Of a stretch of DNA of 64,000 nucleotides, positions 8,778-17,084 are shown piece after piece. Made by a program: the position numbers and the translations under genes. The notes under the pieces were generated by a model. It did not search any database. It was not told where the DNA came from and saw only the letters and a program-made list of their open reading frames with translations. The stretch's first letter is position 1. Each line of letters begins with the position of its first letter. Origin of the DNA: Mucilaginibacter lacusdianchii (GTDB lineage Bacteria > Bacteroidota > Bacteroidia > Sphingobacteriales > Sphingobacteriaceae); contig NZ_WSRW01000004.1 in the NCBI RefSeq assembly GCF_009770985.1, positions 29,062-93,061 of the forward strand. The letters are read 5' to 3'.

Positions 8778-9566
8778 ATGAATTCTACGACCCTACATAT
8801 TCTTAATGGCGATGCCACTTTACAAGTCTTCAATCAAACCGGCTTGGACGGTGATGTACTGGTATGGCGCGAGGTGTTTTCGGAAGGACCTTTAAAGGAA
8901 AGCTTAGATGCGGATTTCTGGAAAGGGCGCGAAGCATGGATTACGCAAACTTTTGATGATACGCCCGAAGGCTATCAGGAAAATGTAATTCGGGAGCTGG
9001 AAAAACTAAACGAACCTTATACCGAAATAAACCTTTGGTTTGAATTTGATTTGCACTGTCAGGTAAACTTGCTGGGTGTAAAGCAACTGCTGCAACAGCA
9101 AACTGATTTAACAGAACGAAACATTTTCCTGATTTGCCCGGATGGTCACCCGGATGTGCCTGAGTTTAGAGGAATGGGGCAGCTTAACGGCGAACAGTTG
9201 GAGGATGTTTTTGATAGTCGGCTACACCTAAGTGAATACGATTTTAACTTGGCAACAGAAGCATGGCAGGCATATGTAAGTAATGATGCCAACCGTTTAC
9301 AAGAGTGGATTAATTCGACACCTTTTTGGGGCGGCTTGCATTTATTGAGGTCAGCTATGGAGGCTCAAGTAAAACGCCTGCAAACCAACGAGCAGGGGCA
9401 AGGCTACATTGAGCAGGTTTTGTTGCATTTATGCCAAAGCGGTATTGCCAGTCGTAGTGCTGTGTATGAAGCGTTTTGGAGTCAGCATAAAATTTACGGA
9501 ATGGGGGATGCAGAGTTGAATATCTATCTGGAAGAATTACGCAGTAAAGGGTTGGTTTCTCTATAA
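8778..9566 (+). CDS. DUF1835 domain-containing protein
   Basis: 262 residues. The N-terminal half matches DUF1835: LHILNGDATLQVFNQTGL, VLVWREVFSEGPL, then a segment FDLHCQVNLLGVKQLL and ICPDGHPDVPEFRGMGQL. The C-terminal half contains LHLSEYDFNLATEAW and WGGLHLLRSAMEAQ, which resembles the helical region usually paired with it. The function of the family is not established. No signal peptide or membrane segment. It lies 122 bases after the ligase, separated by the palindromic repeat, so it is probably its own unit. Confidence 0.85.
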   Translation: MNSTTLHILNGDATLQVFNQTGLDGDVLVWREVFSEGPLKESLDADFWKGREAWITQTFDDTPEGYQENVIRELEKLNEPYTEINLWFEFDLHCQVNLLGVKQLLQQQTDLTERNIFLICPDGHPDVPEFRGMGQLNGEQLEDVFDSRLHLSEYDFNLATEAWQAYVSNDANRLQEWINSTPFWGGLHLLRSAMEAQVKRLQTNEQGQGYIEQVLLHLCQSGIASRSAVYEAFWSQHKIYGMGDAELNIYLEELRSKGLVSL

Positions 9567-9645
9567 TTAAAAATAATTTTCTTAACAGGATTTTGTAATG
9601 CAATATTCATAATATCCATCCGTTTAATCTCCAGTACCCACATTA

Positions 9646-9687
9646 TTACAGAGGCGCAGTTACAATCTTGCAATTGTGCCTCTGTAA
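9646..9687. repeat. Inverted repeat after the DUF1835 gene
   Basis: TTACAGAGGCGCA and TGTGCCTCTGTAA form a 13-bp stem with one G-T pair and a 16-nt loop. There is no T-tract, so it is either an unusual transcript end or an isolated palindrome. The rest of the 199-base gap holds only the promoter of the next gene. Confidence 0.65.
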
Positions 9688-9738
9688 AACCAAATCCTTT
9701 TTCTTCGGCATTTCAAAAGCATCAGCTTCCCGAAATTT

Positions 9739-9746
9739 TATCTTTG
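9739..9746 (+). promoter_or_regulatory. Putative -7 promoter element
   Basis: TATCTTTG is an exact match to the Bacteroidota -7 consensus TAnnTTTG, 19 bases before the SDR start at 9766. No clear -33 TTTG is seen. Confidence 0.55.
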
Positions 9747-9765
9747 CTATAAATAAATTCTGTTT

Positions 9766-10512
9766 ATGAATACTTATATCATCAGCGGTGCAGGCAGTGG
9801 CATTGGCCGGGCTATGGCGCAAAAGCTGGCCAATGCAGGTAACACTTGTATTCTGCTAGGTCGTAACCAAACTAACCTAACCGAAACTTTAAACAGCTTA
9901 ACTGGCAGCGGGCATCAAATTTTAACAGCCGATATTCGCGACATTGCAAGCTTGCAACAGGCTGCGCAAACTCTAGATAATATTGCGATTAATGGTCTGC
10001 TGGCCAACTCTGGTATCGGTGGCGAAAATTATTGGGGCGAAGGGGACCGCTGGAACGATATTATCAGTACTAATCTTACCGGAACTTACAATTTTGTAAA
10101 TACATTTTTGCCCAACTTGCGTAAGGCGGCGGGAACTAAACACGTAATTATTACATCATCAGTATTAGCCCGTTTGGGTGTGGCTAATTACTCAGCCTAT
10201 TGTGCATCAAAAGCAGGGTTGCTGGGCTTGATGCGCTCATGGGCAGTACAGTATGCGCCTGAAGAAATTTTGGTAAATGCTATTTGCCCCGGTTGGGTAG
10301 ATACCGAAATGTCGCAGGAAGGGTTGCAAGGTATAGCCGATGGCATTGGCATTACCAAAGATGAATTTTATAACATTGCCATGCAAAGCGTTCCCCTGCG
10401 CCGCATGAGTCAGCCCGAAGAGATTGCCGATTTAGTAGTATACCTGCTAAGCCAGCGATCCATTACCGGACAGGCGTTGGATATCAACTGTGGCGCGGTA
10501 ATGAACAGTTAA
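9766..10512 (+). CDS. SDR-family oxidoreductase
   Basis: 248 residues. Cofactor motif SGAGSGIG (7-14), ANSG (80-83) in place of the usual NNAG, catalytic Ser132, Tyr145 and Lys149 (YCASK), then NAICPGWVDTEM and the C-terminal pattern SITGQALDINCGAVM typical of FabG-like SDRs. Gly-Arg at 32-33 after strand 2 suggests NADP(H). It is unrelated in detail to the other SDR of this window. The substrate is unknown. It is monocistronic and convergent with the GHL10 gene, with only 15 bases between the stops and no obvious terminator. Confidence 0.88.
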   Translation: MNTYIISGAGSGIGRAMAQKLANAGNTCILLGRNQTNLTETLNSLTGSGHQILTADIRDIASLQQAAQTLDNIAINGLLANSGIGGENYWGEGDRWNDIISTNLTGTYNFVNTFLPNLRKAAGTKHVIITSSVLARLGVANYSAYCASKAGLLGLMRSWAVQYAPEEILVNAICPGWVDTEMSQEGLQGIADGIGITKDEFYNIAMQSVPLRRMSQPEEIADLVVYLLSQRSITGQALDINCGAVMNS

Positions 10513-10527
10513 GCTGTTTTAAATCTG

Positions 10528-12081
10528 CTACCGATACGTAACGGTGGTTGTTACCGGTAAACTTTCATTTTTTAGCTTATCTAACGCAGTTACCACATAG
10601 GTATAAACCTTGCCGCGCTCTGCTGTTGGGTCTTCGGCTATAGTTGCAGCATCATATTGGATGCGGATAATGTGTTTGGGATCTGACAGGTTAATCGGTT
10701 CGCCATAATAAAAGCGATAAATCACATAGCCAAACACTGCTTCTTTATCAGCGGCCAGCAAAGGTGTTTGCCACTGTAGCTTTATGCCTGCGCCCTGCGT
10801 GTTCGGAGCTGCCCCTAACAATCGGGGGGCATTTGGCGCAATCGAATCCAGCCACAGCATAAGTGGTGGTAATGCCGGTGTTTTGTAGTAGTTATTGCGT
10901 AATGAATCGGTAAAGCCCAAAAGGTTGGCACGCAAGGATGCCGAACTAAAGAAAACACTGCCTTGTATACGTGGGTTGTTGCGCATATAGCGTATTTGCG
11001 CCGGTAACTGATTTGGATTTTTAAAGCCTGGGGTACGTAGCTCATTAATACGGTACGCCGCCTGACCAATATACAGGTGATGATTGTAGGCATTATCACT
11101 CCACCAATCGGCCAGTTTTTCAAATGCAGCGGCACGGTTGTTAAACGGCCAGTAAATTTGCGGGTTTATATAATCAACCCAACCTTCGGCTATCCATTTA
11201 CGGGTGTCGGCAAAGTTTTCATAAAAGGCCGATCCGCCATGGGTTTCTGAACCGTCGGGGTCCTGACTTTCGTTTTTCCAAATACCAAACGGACTTATAC
11301 CGAATTTCATGCGTGGGCGGTATTTGTGTATGCTGTCGCTTAGCATATGTATCAGGGTATCTACATTGCTGCGTCGCCAATCGCGTATGTCGGTAAACTT
11401 TCCGGCCCCATATTGTTCAAAAGTGGCCTGGTCATTAATGCGTTGGCCGGCAATAGGATATGGATAAAAATAATCGTCCATGTGAATGCCGTCTACATCA
11501 TAGTTTTTCACTACGTCCAGTATCACCTGCACAATATATTCGCGCACATCAGGTAAACCTGGGTTAAATAGTTTTCTACCACCATAAGTTAAAAACCAAT
11601 CGGGGTGCACACGGGTAACATGCTGTGGGCTTAAGCTGGCGGTATTGCCATCCATGGTGGCCCGATAGGGGTTAAACCAAGCATGTAATTCCATACCGCG
11701 TTTATGTGCTTCAGTAATAGCAAACTCTAAAGGATCGTAAAAAGATTCTGGCGCACGACCTTGCTGACCGGTTAACCACTTTGACCAAGGTTCGCGGCTT
11801 TTAGCGTAAAAAGCATCAGCGGCTGGGCGCACCTGTAATATAATTGCGTTAAGGCCCGATGCATGATGTTGGTCAAATATGTTGACGAGTTCCTGCTTTT
11901 GCCGTTCAGACGGCAGTCGCCCACTGCTGGGCCAGTCGATATTGGTAACCGTTGCCACCCAAACACCCCTAAACTCACGTTTAGGAACGGGGTTTATTTG
12001 TTTAATGGTATCTATCTGCGCCTGCAAGTGCAAAAAGCTTAACAACAGGATGGAAATCAGCACAAATCGTATTTTCGTCAT
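10528..12081 (-). CDS. GHL10/YngK-type family 10 glycosylhydrolase-like protein
   Basis: 517 residues from the ATG at 12081; an upstream in-frame start at 12111 would fall inside the promoter. Signal peptide MTKIRFVLISILLLSFLHLQA then Q. The main domain (about 30-370) is the GHL10 TIM-barrel family, formerly DUF187: REFRGVWVATVTNIDWPS, LNAIILQVRPAADAFY, ELHAWFNPYRA, VDGIHMDDYFYPYP, KFGISPFGIW and VDYINPQIYWPF. A fibronectin-III-like domain (about 410-510) follows. Members are exported and probably act on peptidoglycan or other glycans; the exact substrate is not settled. Confidence 0.9.
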   Translation of the reverse strand: MTKIRFVLISILLLSFLHLQAQIDTIKQINPVPKREFRGVWVATVTNIDWPSSGRLPSERQKQELVNIFDQHHASGLNAIILQVRPAADAFYAKSREPWSKWLTGQQGRAPESFYDPLEFAITEAHKRGMELHAWFNPYRATMDGNTASLSPQHVTRVHPDWFLTYGGRKLFNPGLPDVREYIVQVILDVVKNYDVDGIHMDDYFYPYPIAGQRINDQATFEQYGAGKFTDIRDWRRSNVDTLIHMLSDSIHKYRPRMKFGISPFGIWKNESQDPDGSETHGGSAFYENFADTRKWIAEGWVDYINPQIYWPFNNRAAAFEKLADWWSDNAYNHHLYIGQAAYRINELRTPGFKNPNQLPAQIRYMRNNPRIQGSVFFSSASLRANLLGFTDSLRNNYYKTPALPPLMLWLDSIAPNAPRLLGAAPNTQGAGIKLQWQTPLLAADKEAVFGYVIYRFYYGEPINLSDPKHIIRIQYDAATIAEDPTAERGKVYTYVVTALDKLKNESLPVTTTVTYR

Positions 12082-12108
12082 ACAGTAAAAACCTTTGTTA
12101 ACGGGGGG

Positions 12109-12116
12109 CAAAGATA
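12109..12116 (-). promoter_or_regulatory. Putative -7 promoter element of the GHL10 gene
   Basis: TATCTTTG on the minus strand, 27 bases before the ATG at 12081. It excludes the longer ORF start at 12111. Confidence 0.55.
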
Positions 12117-12375
12117 AGCAAACTGCACTTCTGCCTTGGCTTTATAATGCTTTATTTAACGTATGGTTTTGTGTTTTTATGATATTGTATTTATTTTAGC
12201 CCGCCTATATACCTGAAAAAGCATGCTCAGCAAGCCAATTGGGATATGCTGTTTTATTAAACCTTTACTTAATCGCCCTTAATTATTTGCTGAAAAATGT
12301 TTATACTGCATTCATCAGTTTTTTGAATTAATGGCGTTATAGCTAAGTATTAACTGTTAATTTTAAGACATTACG

Positions 12376-13287
12376 ATGGAAAATAAATCTGAACAGCCTT
12401 CTAAAAAAAACTCAAACGTTATTTATTTTCTAATTGCTGTGGTTATTGCGTTGCTGGGAACTGATGTATATCTGTATATGCAAAAAAAGCAGGACACCCG
12501 CATCATTTATCAGCAGGATGATGAGAAACATCGTTTACAAACCGAACTGGATAGCTTAGAGGCGCAAATAGATCAGGTAAACGCAGGTAAAGCCAAAATG
12601 AGCACCGAAATGCAAGCCCGTAATGATTCATTGCAGGCTAAAATTAAGGTACTGAGAAGAGCATTGGCCAAAGGCCAATTAACCGTGGCCGAACTGAAAA
12701 GCGCCCAGGAAGATATCAAACAGCTGCGTTACTTTGTAACCAAGTATACTGCTGATATTGAAGAGTTAAAACAACAAAACGCTTCTTTAACCACTGAGCG
12801 CGATACTTTAAAAACCAATTTAGCAACCGTAGCGCAAAAAGCCACAACACTTCAACAGCAAAATGAAGAGCTGAATACCAAAGTTAAAGTCGCATCAGCT
12901 TTAAAGATGGGTAGCGCCGAAGTGGTGGCTTATAAGATAAAATCAAGCGGTAAAGAAGTTGACGTTACCAAAGCCGGACCGGCCAAAAAGATTAAAATCA
13001 ATTTTACCGTAGCTGGTAACGCAGTAGCCGAAAAAGGTATGCACGATGTGTATGTACGCATTACCGACCCTGCCGGTAACCTAATGACCTCTGGCGATGT
13101 TGGCGTATTTACAGCTGATGACCAGGAGCTGCAATACACCTACAAAACCGCTATCGATTTTAAAGACGACGGTTCTGTGTACACCATTGATTGGGTAAAC
13201 CCTAACAAATTTGTAAAAGGCGATTATACCGTGTTACTGTATGCCGATGGTTATACTATGGGTAAAACCACCTTCCACTTAAAATAA
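12376..13287 (+). CDS. Membrane-anchored coiled-coil protein of unknown function
   Basis: 303 residues. A short polar N-terminus is followed by one membrane helix (about 17-35, VIYFLIAVVIALLGTDVYLY). A long coiled coil (about 45-175) follows, rich in Gln/Glu/Lys with heptad Leu (DSLEAQIDQV, ELKQQNASLTTERDTL). The C-terminal 130 residues look like a beta-rich domain (VTKAGPAKKIKINFTVAGN, VYVRITDPAGNLM, GDYTVLLYADGYTMGKTTFHLK). The topology suggests an inner-membrane anchor with a periplasmic rod and head. I do not recognise a named family. Monocistronic, with a good terminator. Upstream, 12082-12375 holds nothing else I can identify. Confidence 0.75.
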   Translation: MENKSEQPSKKNSNVIYFLIAVVIALLGTDVYLYMQKKQDTRIIYQQDDEKHRLQTELDSLEAQIDQVNAGKAKMSTEMQARNDSLQAKIKVLRRALAKGQLTVAELKSAQEDIKQLRYFVTKYTADIEELKQQNASLTTERDTLKTNLATVAQKATTLQQQNEELNTKVKVASALKMGSAEVVAYKIKSSGKEVDVTKAGPAKKIKINFTVAGNAVAEKGMHDVYVRITDPAGNLMTSGDVGVFTADDQELQYTYKTAIDFKDDGSVYTIDWVNPNKFVKGDYTVLLYADGYTMGKTTFHLK

Positions 13288-13307
13288 ACTAAAATTAAAT
13301 ATCAATC

Positions 13308-13335
13308 AAAAGCCCAACTGTATAGTTGGGCTTTT
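13308..13335. terminator. Bidirectional terminator
   Basis: AAAAGCCCAACT, 4-nt loop, AGTTGGGCTTTT, a perfect 12-bp stem between the convergent coiled-coil gene and rdgB. Confidence 0.85.
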
Positions 13336-13380
13336 GTATTTTAATGCGTGTTGTAAGAATTAAAAGTTTGGCTTTAAAGC

Positions 13381-13962
13381 TTATAAGGCATTTAAAAAAG
13401 CAATCAACTTTTCCATAGCTATAGCACGATGGCTGATGCGGTTCTTTTCTTCCATGCTCATTTCGGCAAAGGTAATGGTATAACCTTCTGGCTCAAAAAT
13501 AGGGTCATAGCCAAAGCCTTGCGCACCCACCCGCTCGTGGCGGATAGTGCCGTTAACCGTTCCTTCAAAAAAATGTTCTTCACCATTCCATATCAATGAA
13601 ATAACCGTGCGGAAGCGGGCTTTACGGTTTTCAATACCTTTAAGGTTGTTAAGTACCTTTTCTATGTTCGCCTCATGATTGCCATGCTCGCCAGCATAGC
13701 GTGCCGAGTATACGCCGGGTTCGTTATTTAAAGCTTCAATTTCCAAACCGCTATCATCGGCAAAACAGTTTACTTTATAGTTGTTAAAAATGTAACAGCT
13801 TTTAATGGATGCATTTTCACGAAAAGTAACACCCGTTTCTGGAATGTCTTCGGTACAACCAATATCGGTAAGGCTTAGTAACTGCAGTTGGTTGCCGGTT
13901 TTGGCAGCTACTTCTTGCAGCTTATGGTTGTTGTGGGTGGCAAATACAATAGGGTTAGGCAT
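13381..13962 (-). CDS. rdgB: Non-canonical purine NTP pyrophosphatase (RdgB/HAM1)
   Basis: 193 residues, the standard length. Family motifs: IVFATHNNHKLQEV at the start (substrate-binding Asn and Lys), ETGVTFRENASIKS, CFADDSGLEIEALNNEPGVYSARYAG (catalytic acidic residues), GFGYDPIFEPEG and the C-terminal SHRAIAMEKL. It hydrolyses (d)ITP and XTP to the monophosphate plus pyrophosphate, keeping deaminated purines out of DNA and RNA. It follows the psi-like gene with one base between the stop of that gene's frame and its own start, so they form one operon. Confidence 0.95.
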   Translation of the reverse strand: MPNPIVFATHNNHKLQEVAAKTGNQLQLLSLTDIGCTEDIPETGVTFRENASIKSCYIFNNYKVNCFADDSGLEIEALNNEPGVYSARYAGEHGNHEANIEKVLNNLKGIENRKARFRTVISLIWNGEEHFFEGTVNGTIRHERVGAQGFGYDPIFEPEGYTITFAEMSMEEKNRISHRAIAMEKLIAFLNAL

Positions 13963-13963
13963 A

Positions 13964-14470
13964 TTAAAAGGTTTTTATCTGGTTCCAGAATAGTTTAGTG
14001 TTTTCTTTGTTACCCATCATTTCGTTAAAGCTAAGGGTATACAGCGTTAGCATGTTGTCAATAGTTTGCGTAGCATTCATGCTGTTAATTTGCAAGCCTG
14101 AGGGTAATGCATCGCTACCTAACACGAGTAATTTTTGCGGAGCAAATTGACTTTGCAGGCGGCTGAAATCCGCCTCAGCATATTTTGCCATATTAACTAT
14201 AGCAATATCATCCGGTGCGTAAGAGATACGGCCTAACGTGCTTTCGAGCGCTTTGAGGTGGGCTTGAGGCATAAAAGGTTCTTGCGGGTAGTGGCATATC
14301 ACCAAAAAATGCTTTTTGTTGCCGCCCATATACTGTAACTCTTCCGCAGGCGTTTCTGGTAAAGCCGGTGCTGCCGGAGGGTTCAGTAAAAACTCTTTGT
14401 CGGTGTTTAGTAAATATAAATCGTCGGTTAAAAGATAGCGTAAGTTGGCAGCAGCGTTTTCGGTGTTCAC
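13964..14470 (-). CDS. HolD (psi)-like hypothetical protein
   Basis: 168 residues from GTG at 14470. A TTG at 14488 would add six residues but lies inside the promoter element. I do not firmly recognise the family. It has a soluble alpha/beta pattern: KKHFLVICHYP, a helix, IAIVNMAKY, KLLVLGSDALPSGL, and an end NKENTKLFWNQIKTF. The closing K/A-LW-QI segment and the strand order recall the psi subunit (HolD) of the DNA polymerase III clamp loader, but this is a weak resemblance read by eye. No signal peptide. It is in an operon with rdgB. Confidence 0.6.
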   Translation of the reverse strand: MNTENAAANLRYLLTDDLYLLNTDKEFLLNPPAAPALPETPAEELQYMGGNKKHFLVICHYPQEPFMPQAHLKALESTLGRISYAPDDIAIVNMAKYAEADFSRLQSQFAPQKLLVLGSDALPSGLQINSMNATQTIDNMLTLYTLSFNEMMGNKENTKLFWNQIKTF

Positions 14471-14485
14471 TTTAACAATTTTTAA

Positions 14486-14493
14486 CAAAAATA
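14486..14493 (-). promoter_or_regulatory. Putative -7 promoter element
   Basis: TATTTTTG on the minus strand fits TAnnTTTG, 15 bases before the GTG start at 14470. The potential TTG start at 14488 is part of this element. Confidence 0.5.
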
Positions 14494-14652
14494 GCTAAAC
14501 CATCTGAGCCTTTATGGGCATATTAGCACAATTATATCTGGCTGGTAATTAATGACATTATTATGCCGCTGAAATTCAGAAATTTTGCGAAATTCGGAGG
14601 TTTATTGAGGGCGCTATAGCCTGATAAATAAATGAGTGTTATACGAGAGTAC

Positions 14653-16032
14653 ATGAGAAAGATCGGAATAGTTTTACTTAGTTTTTTAAGTGTTTTTACA
14701 GCTGCTCATGCGCAGAAGCAAACCTTGGATAAGGTAGCCGGCGTGGTAGGCGGAAACGTGATTTTAAAATCGGATATTGAACTGCAATATGCCCAATATC
14801 TGGTTTCGGGAAACCAGCCCGATCCTAACATTCGTTGTATTATTTTACAACGCTTACTTACGCAAAAGTTATTGGCGCAACAAGCCGTACTTGATAGTGT
14901 TACTGTAACTGAAGATGACGTGGATGCACAGATTGACCGCCGTATGCGTTCATCTATACAAAGAGCTGGCGGGCAAGACCGTTTAGAGCAGTTTTTGGGC
15001 CGTTCTATCATCCAGTACAAAGATGAAATTCGTCCGGATATCCGTGAGCAGATGATTGCTGAAAGAATGCAGCAAAAAATCACCGAAAAAGTGAGCGTTA
15101 CGCCGCAAGAAGTTAAACGCTATTTTGAATCAATACCAAAAGACAGCTTACGTACTTACAACAAAGAGGTTGAAGTTGGAGAAATTATGTTTCAGCCTAA
15201 ATTGAATAAAGAAGAGAAAGCTTATTATAAACAAAAAGCCGAAGACTTATTAAAAAGAGTAAAAAACGGTGAAGATTTTGGAACGTTAGCGCGTTTGTAT
15301 TCACAAGACCCTGGATCGGCGCCTGAAGGTGGCGACTTAGGTTTTCAAGACCGTAACGGCTTGGTAAAAGAATTTACAGCAGTAGCTTTCAAATTAAAAG
15401 CCGGCGAAATATCTCCTGTATTTGAATCAGAGTTCGGTTTTCACTTTTTACAGGTGATTGAGCGCCGCGGCGAGCAAATACACGCCCGACATGTATTAAT
15501 TGTACCTGTTGGTACACAATCCAGCTTAAACCGTACTAAAACACTAGCTGACAGTGTTTATAATTTATTAAAAACGCATAAAGATTTCGATTTTTCTACA
15601 GCCGCCTCCATTTATTCTGACAATAAAGATACCAAGTATAATGGTGGTATGATGCTGAACGCAGAAGATGTGCAATCGCGTTCTACATTTATTCCTACTG
15701 ATAAACTTGATCCGCAAGTGGCTTTAGTAGTAGATACTATGAAAGTAGGCAGTATTTCAAAGCCGCAGCTTATTACCGGCCAGGACGGTAAGCAAACTTA
15801 CCGTATTTTGTACCTGCGTTCGGTTACTGACGCACACAAAGCCAACTTGGCGCAAGATTATCCGAGGATGAAAGAAATTGCCCAGGCAGAAAAGCTAAAT
15901 CGTACCGTAAGCGAGTGGTTCGAAAAGAAAAGGAGAGATACTTACATCCGTATTGATCCGGAATTTCAAACCTGTTCTATATTAAAAGACTGGGTAGCTA
16001 AACCCACTACAGCGCAGGTAACCCAGCCATAA
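14653..16032 (+). CDS. SurA-type periplasmic chaperone / parvulin peptidyl-prolyl isomerase
   Basis: 459 residues from the ATG at 14653, which begins a clean signal peptide (MRKIGIVLLSFLSVFTAAHA); an ATG 21 bases earlier is possible. The layout follows SurA: an N-terminal chaperone domain (VAGVVGGNVILKSDIE..., about 25-160), then two parvulin domains. The first contains EVGEIMFQP, FGTLARLYSQDPGSAPEGGDLGF and FESEFGFHFLQV; the second starts at ARHVLIVPVG and is more diverged. The role is folding of outer-membrane proteins in the periplasm. The moxR gene follows after 8 bases, so the two are cotranscribed. Confidence 0.9.
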   Translation: MRKIGIVLLSFLSVFTAAHAQKQTLDKVAGVVGGNVILKSDIELQYAQYLVSGNQPDPNIRCIILQRLLTQKLLAQQAVLDSVTVTEDDVDAQIDRRMRSSIQRAGGQDRLEQFLGRSIIQYKDEIRPDIREQMIAERMQQKITEKVSVTPQEVKRYFESIPKDSLRTYNKEVEVGEIMFQPKLNKEEKAYYKQKAEDLLKRVKNGEDFGTLARLYSQDPGSAPEGGDLGFQDRNGLVKEFTAVAFKLKAGEISPVFESEFGFHFLQVIERRGEQIHARHVLIVPVGTQSSLNRTKTLADSVYNLLKTHKDFDFSTAASIYSDNKDTKYNGGMMLNAEDVQSRSTFIPTDKLDPQVALVVDTMKVGSISKPQLITGQDGKQTYRILYLRSVTDAHKANLAQDYPRMKEIAQAEKLNRTVSEWFEKKRRDTYIRIDPEFQTCSILKDWVAKPTTAQVTQP

Positions 16033-16040
16033 TCACGTTT

Positions 16041-17003
16041 ATGACATATCGTTCAGAAGTAGAAGCTGCTGATGCTTTAAAACAGGCATATCACACCATC
16101 CGTGCCGAAATAGGTAAAATTATTATTGGGCAGGATGAGGTGGTAAAATCGGTACTGATATCCATTTTTAGTAATGGGCACTGCCTGTTGGTAGGTGTAC
16201 CTGGCTTGGCAAAAACCCTGCTGGTACAAACTGTAGCGCAGGTGCTTGATCTGAACTTTAACCGCGTACAGTTTACGCCCGATTTGATGCCATCGGATAT
16301 TATTGGTTCTGAAATTTTAGGTGAGGATAGAAACTTTAAGTTTATCCGCGGGCCTATATTCTCAAACATTATTTTGGCCGATGAGATTAACCGTACACCG
16401 CCAAAAACGCAGGCTGCCTTGCTGGAAGCTATGCAAGAAAAAGCGGTTACTGCGGCCGGTGTAACGCATAAATTATCGCAGCCATTTTTTGTACTGGCTA
16501 CCCAAAACCCTATTGAGCAGGAAGGTACTTACCCACTACCTGAAGCACAATTGGACCGCTTTATGTTCAACGTGTCATTAAACTATCCTACGTTTGCCGA
16601 AGAGTTGCAAGTAGTTAAAAATACAACCTCAACCAATCAGGTAAAAGTAAACAAGGTATTAGGGGCCGAGCAGATTGTGTATTTTCAACAATTGGTGCGC
16701 AACATACCGGTTACCGATCATGTGCTGGAATATGCTGTGCGTTTGGTAGGTAAAACCCGTCCGCAGGGCGAGTTAGCCACACCACAGGTAAAACGCTTGT
16801 TAAATTGGGGCGCAGGTCCACGGGCTTCGCAGTACCTGGTATTGGGTGCTAAGTGCCATGCAGTAATCAGTGGTAAATACTCACCCGATATTGAAGATGT
16901 GCAAGCAGTTGCCAAGCCCATTCTAAGGCACCGTATTGTGCGCAGCTATCATGCCGAGGCGGAAGGTCTATCCACGGATCAGATTATTGAGCAGCTGTTC
17001 TAA
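16041..17003 (+). CDS. MoxR-family AAA+ ATPase
   Basis: 320 residues. Walker A GVPGLAKT (52-59), Walker B ILADEINRTPPKTQAALLEAMQE, sensor 1 in FVLATQNPIEQEGTYPLPEAQLDRFMF, and a C-terminal lid domain ending in HRIVRSYHAEAEGLS. MoxR proteins act as ATP-driven chaperones that mature other proteins, usually with von Willebrand factor A (DUF58) partners. No such partner gene is next to it here; a large terminator closes the operon directly after. Cytoplasmic. The 8-base spacing to the SurA-type gene implies joint transcription. Confidence 0.92.
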   Translation: MTYRSEVEAADALKQAYHTIRAEIGKIIIGQDEVVKSVLISIFSNGHCLLVGVPGLAKTLLVQTVAQVLDLNFNRVQFTPDLMPSDIIGSEILGEDRNFKFIRGPIFSNIILADEINRTPPKTQAALLEAMQEKAVTAAGVTHKLSQPFFVLATQNPIEQEGTYPLPEAQLDRFMFNVSLNYPTFAEELQVVKNTTSTNQVKVNKVLGAEQIVYFQQLVRNIPVTDHVLEYAVRLVGKTRPQGELATPQVKRLLNWGAGPRASQYLVLGAKCHAVISGKYSPDIEDVQAVAKPILRHRIVRSYHAEAEGLSTDQIIEQLF

Positions 17004-17018
17004 TCAGGTCTAAATGAA

Positions 17019-17070
17019 AATAATAAAGAAAGGGCGCTGTTCACATGAACAGCGCCCTTTCTTTATTATT
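17019..17070. terminator. Very strong bidirectional terminator
   Basis: A perfect inverted repeat of about 24 bp around the core GGGCGCTGTTC / GAACAGCGCCC with a tiny loop, flanked by A/T runs. It separates convergent moxR and the NTF2-like gene. Confidence 0.9.
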
Positions 17071-17084
17071 AATGTCTTTGCAAA

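Noticed and set aside
12082..12111. Upstream extension of the GHL10 gene
   Set aside because: The longer start lies in the TATCTTTG promoter element, and the signal peptide begins at 12081.
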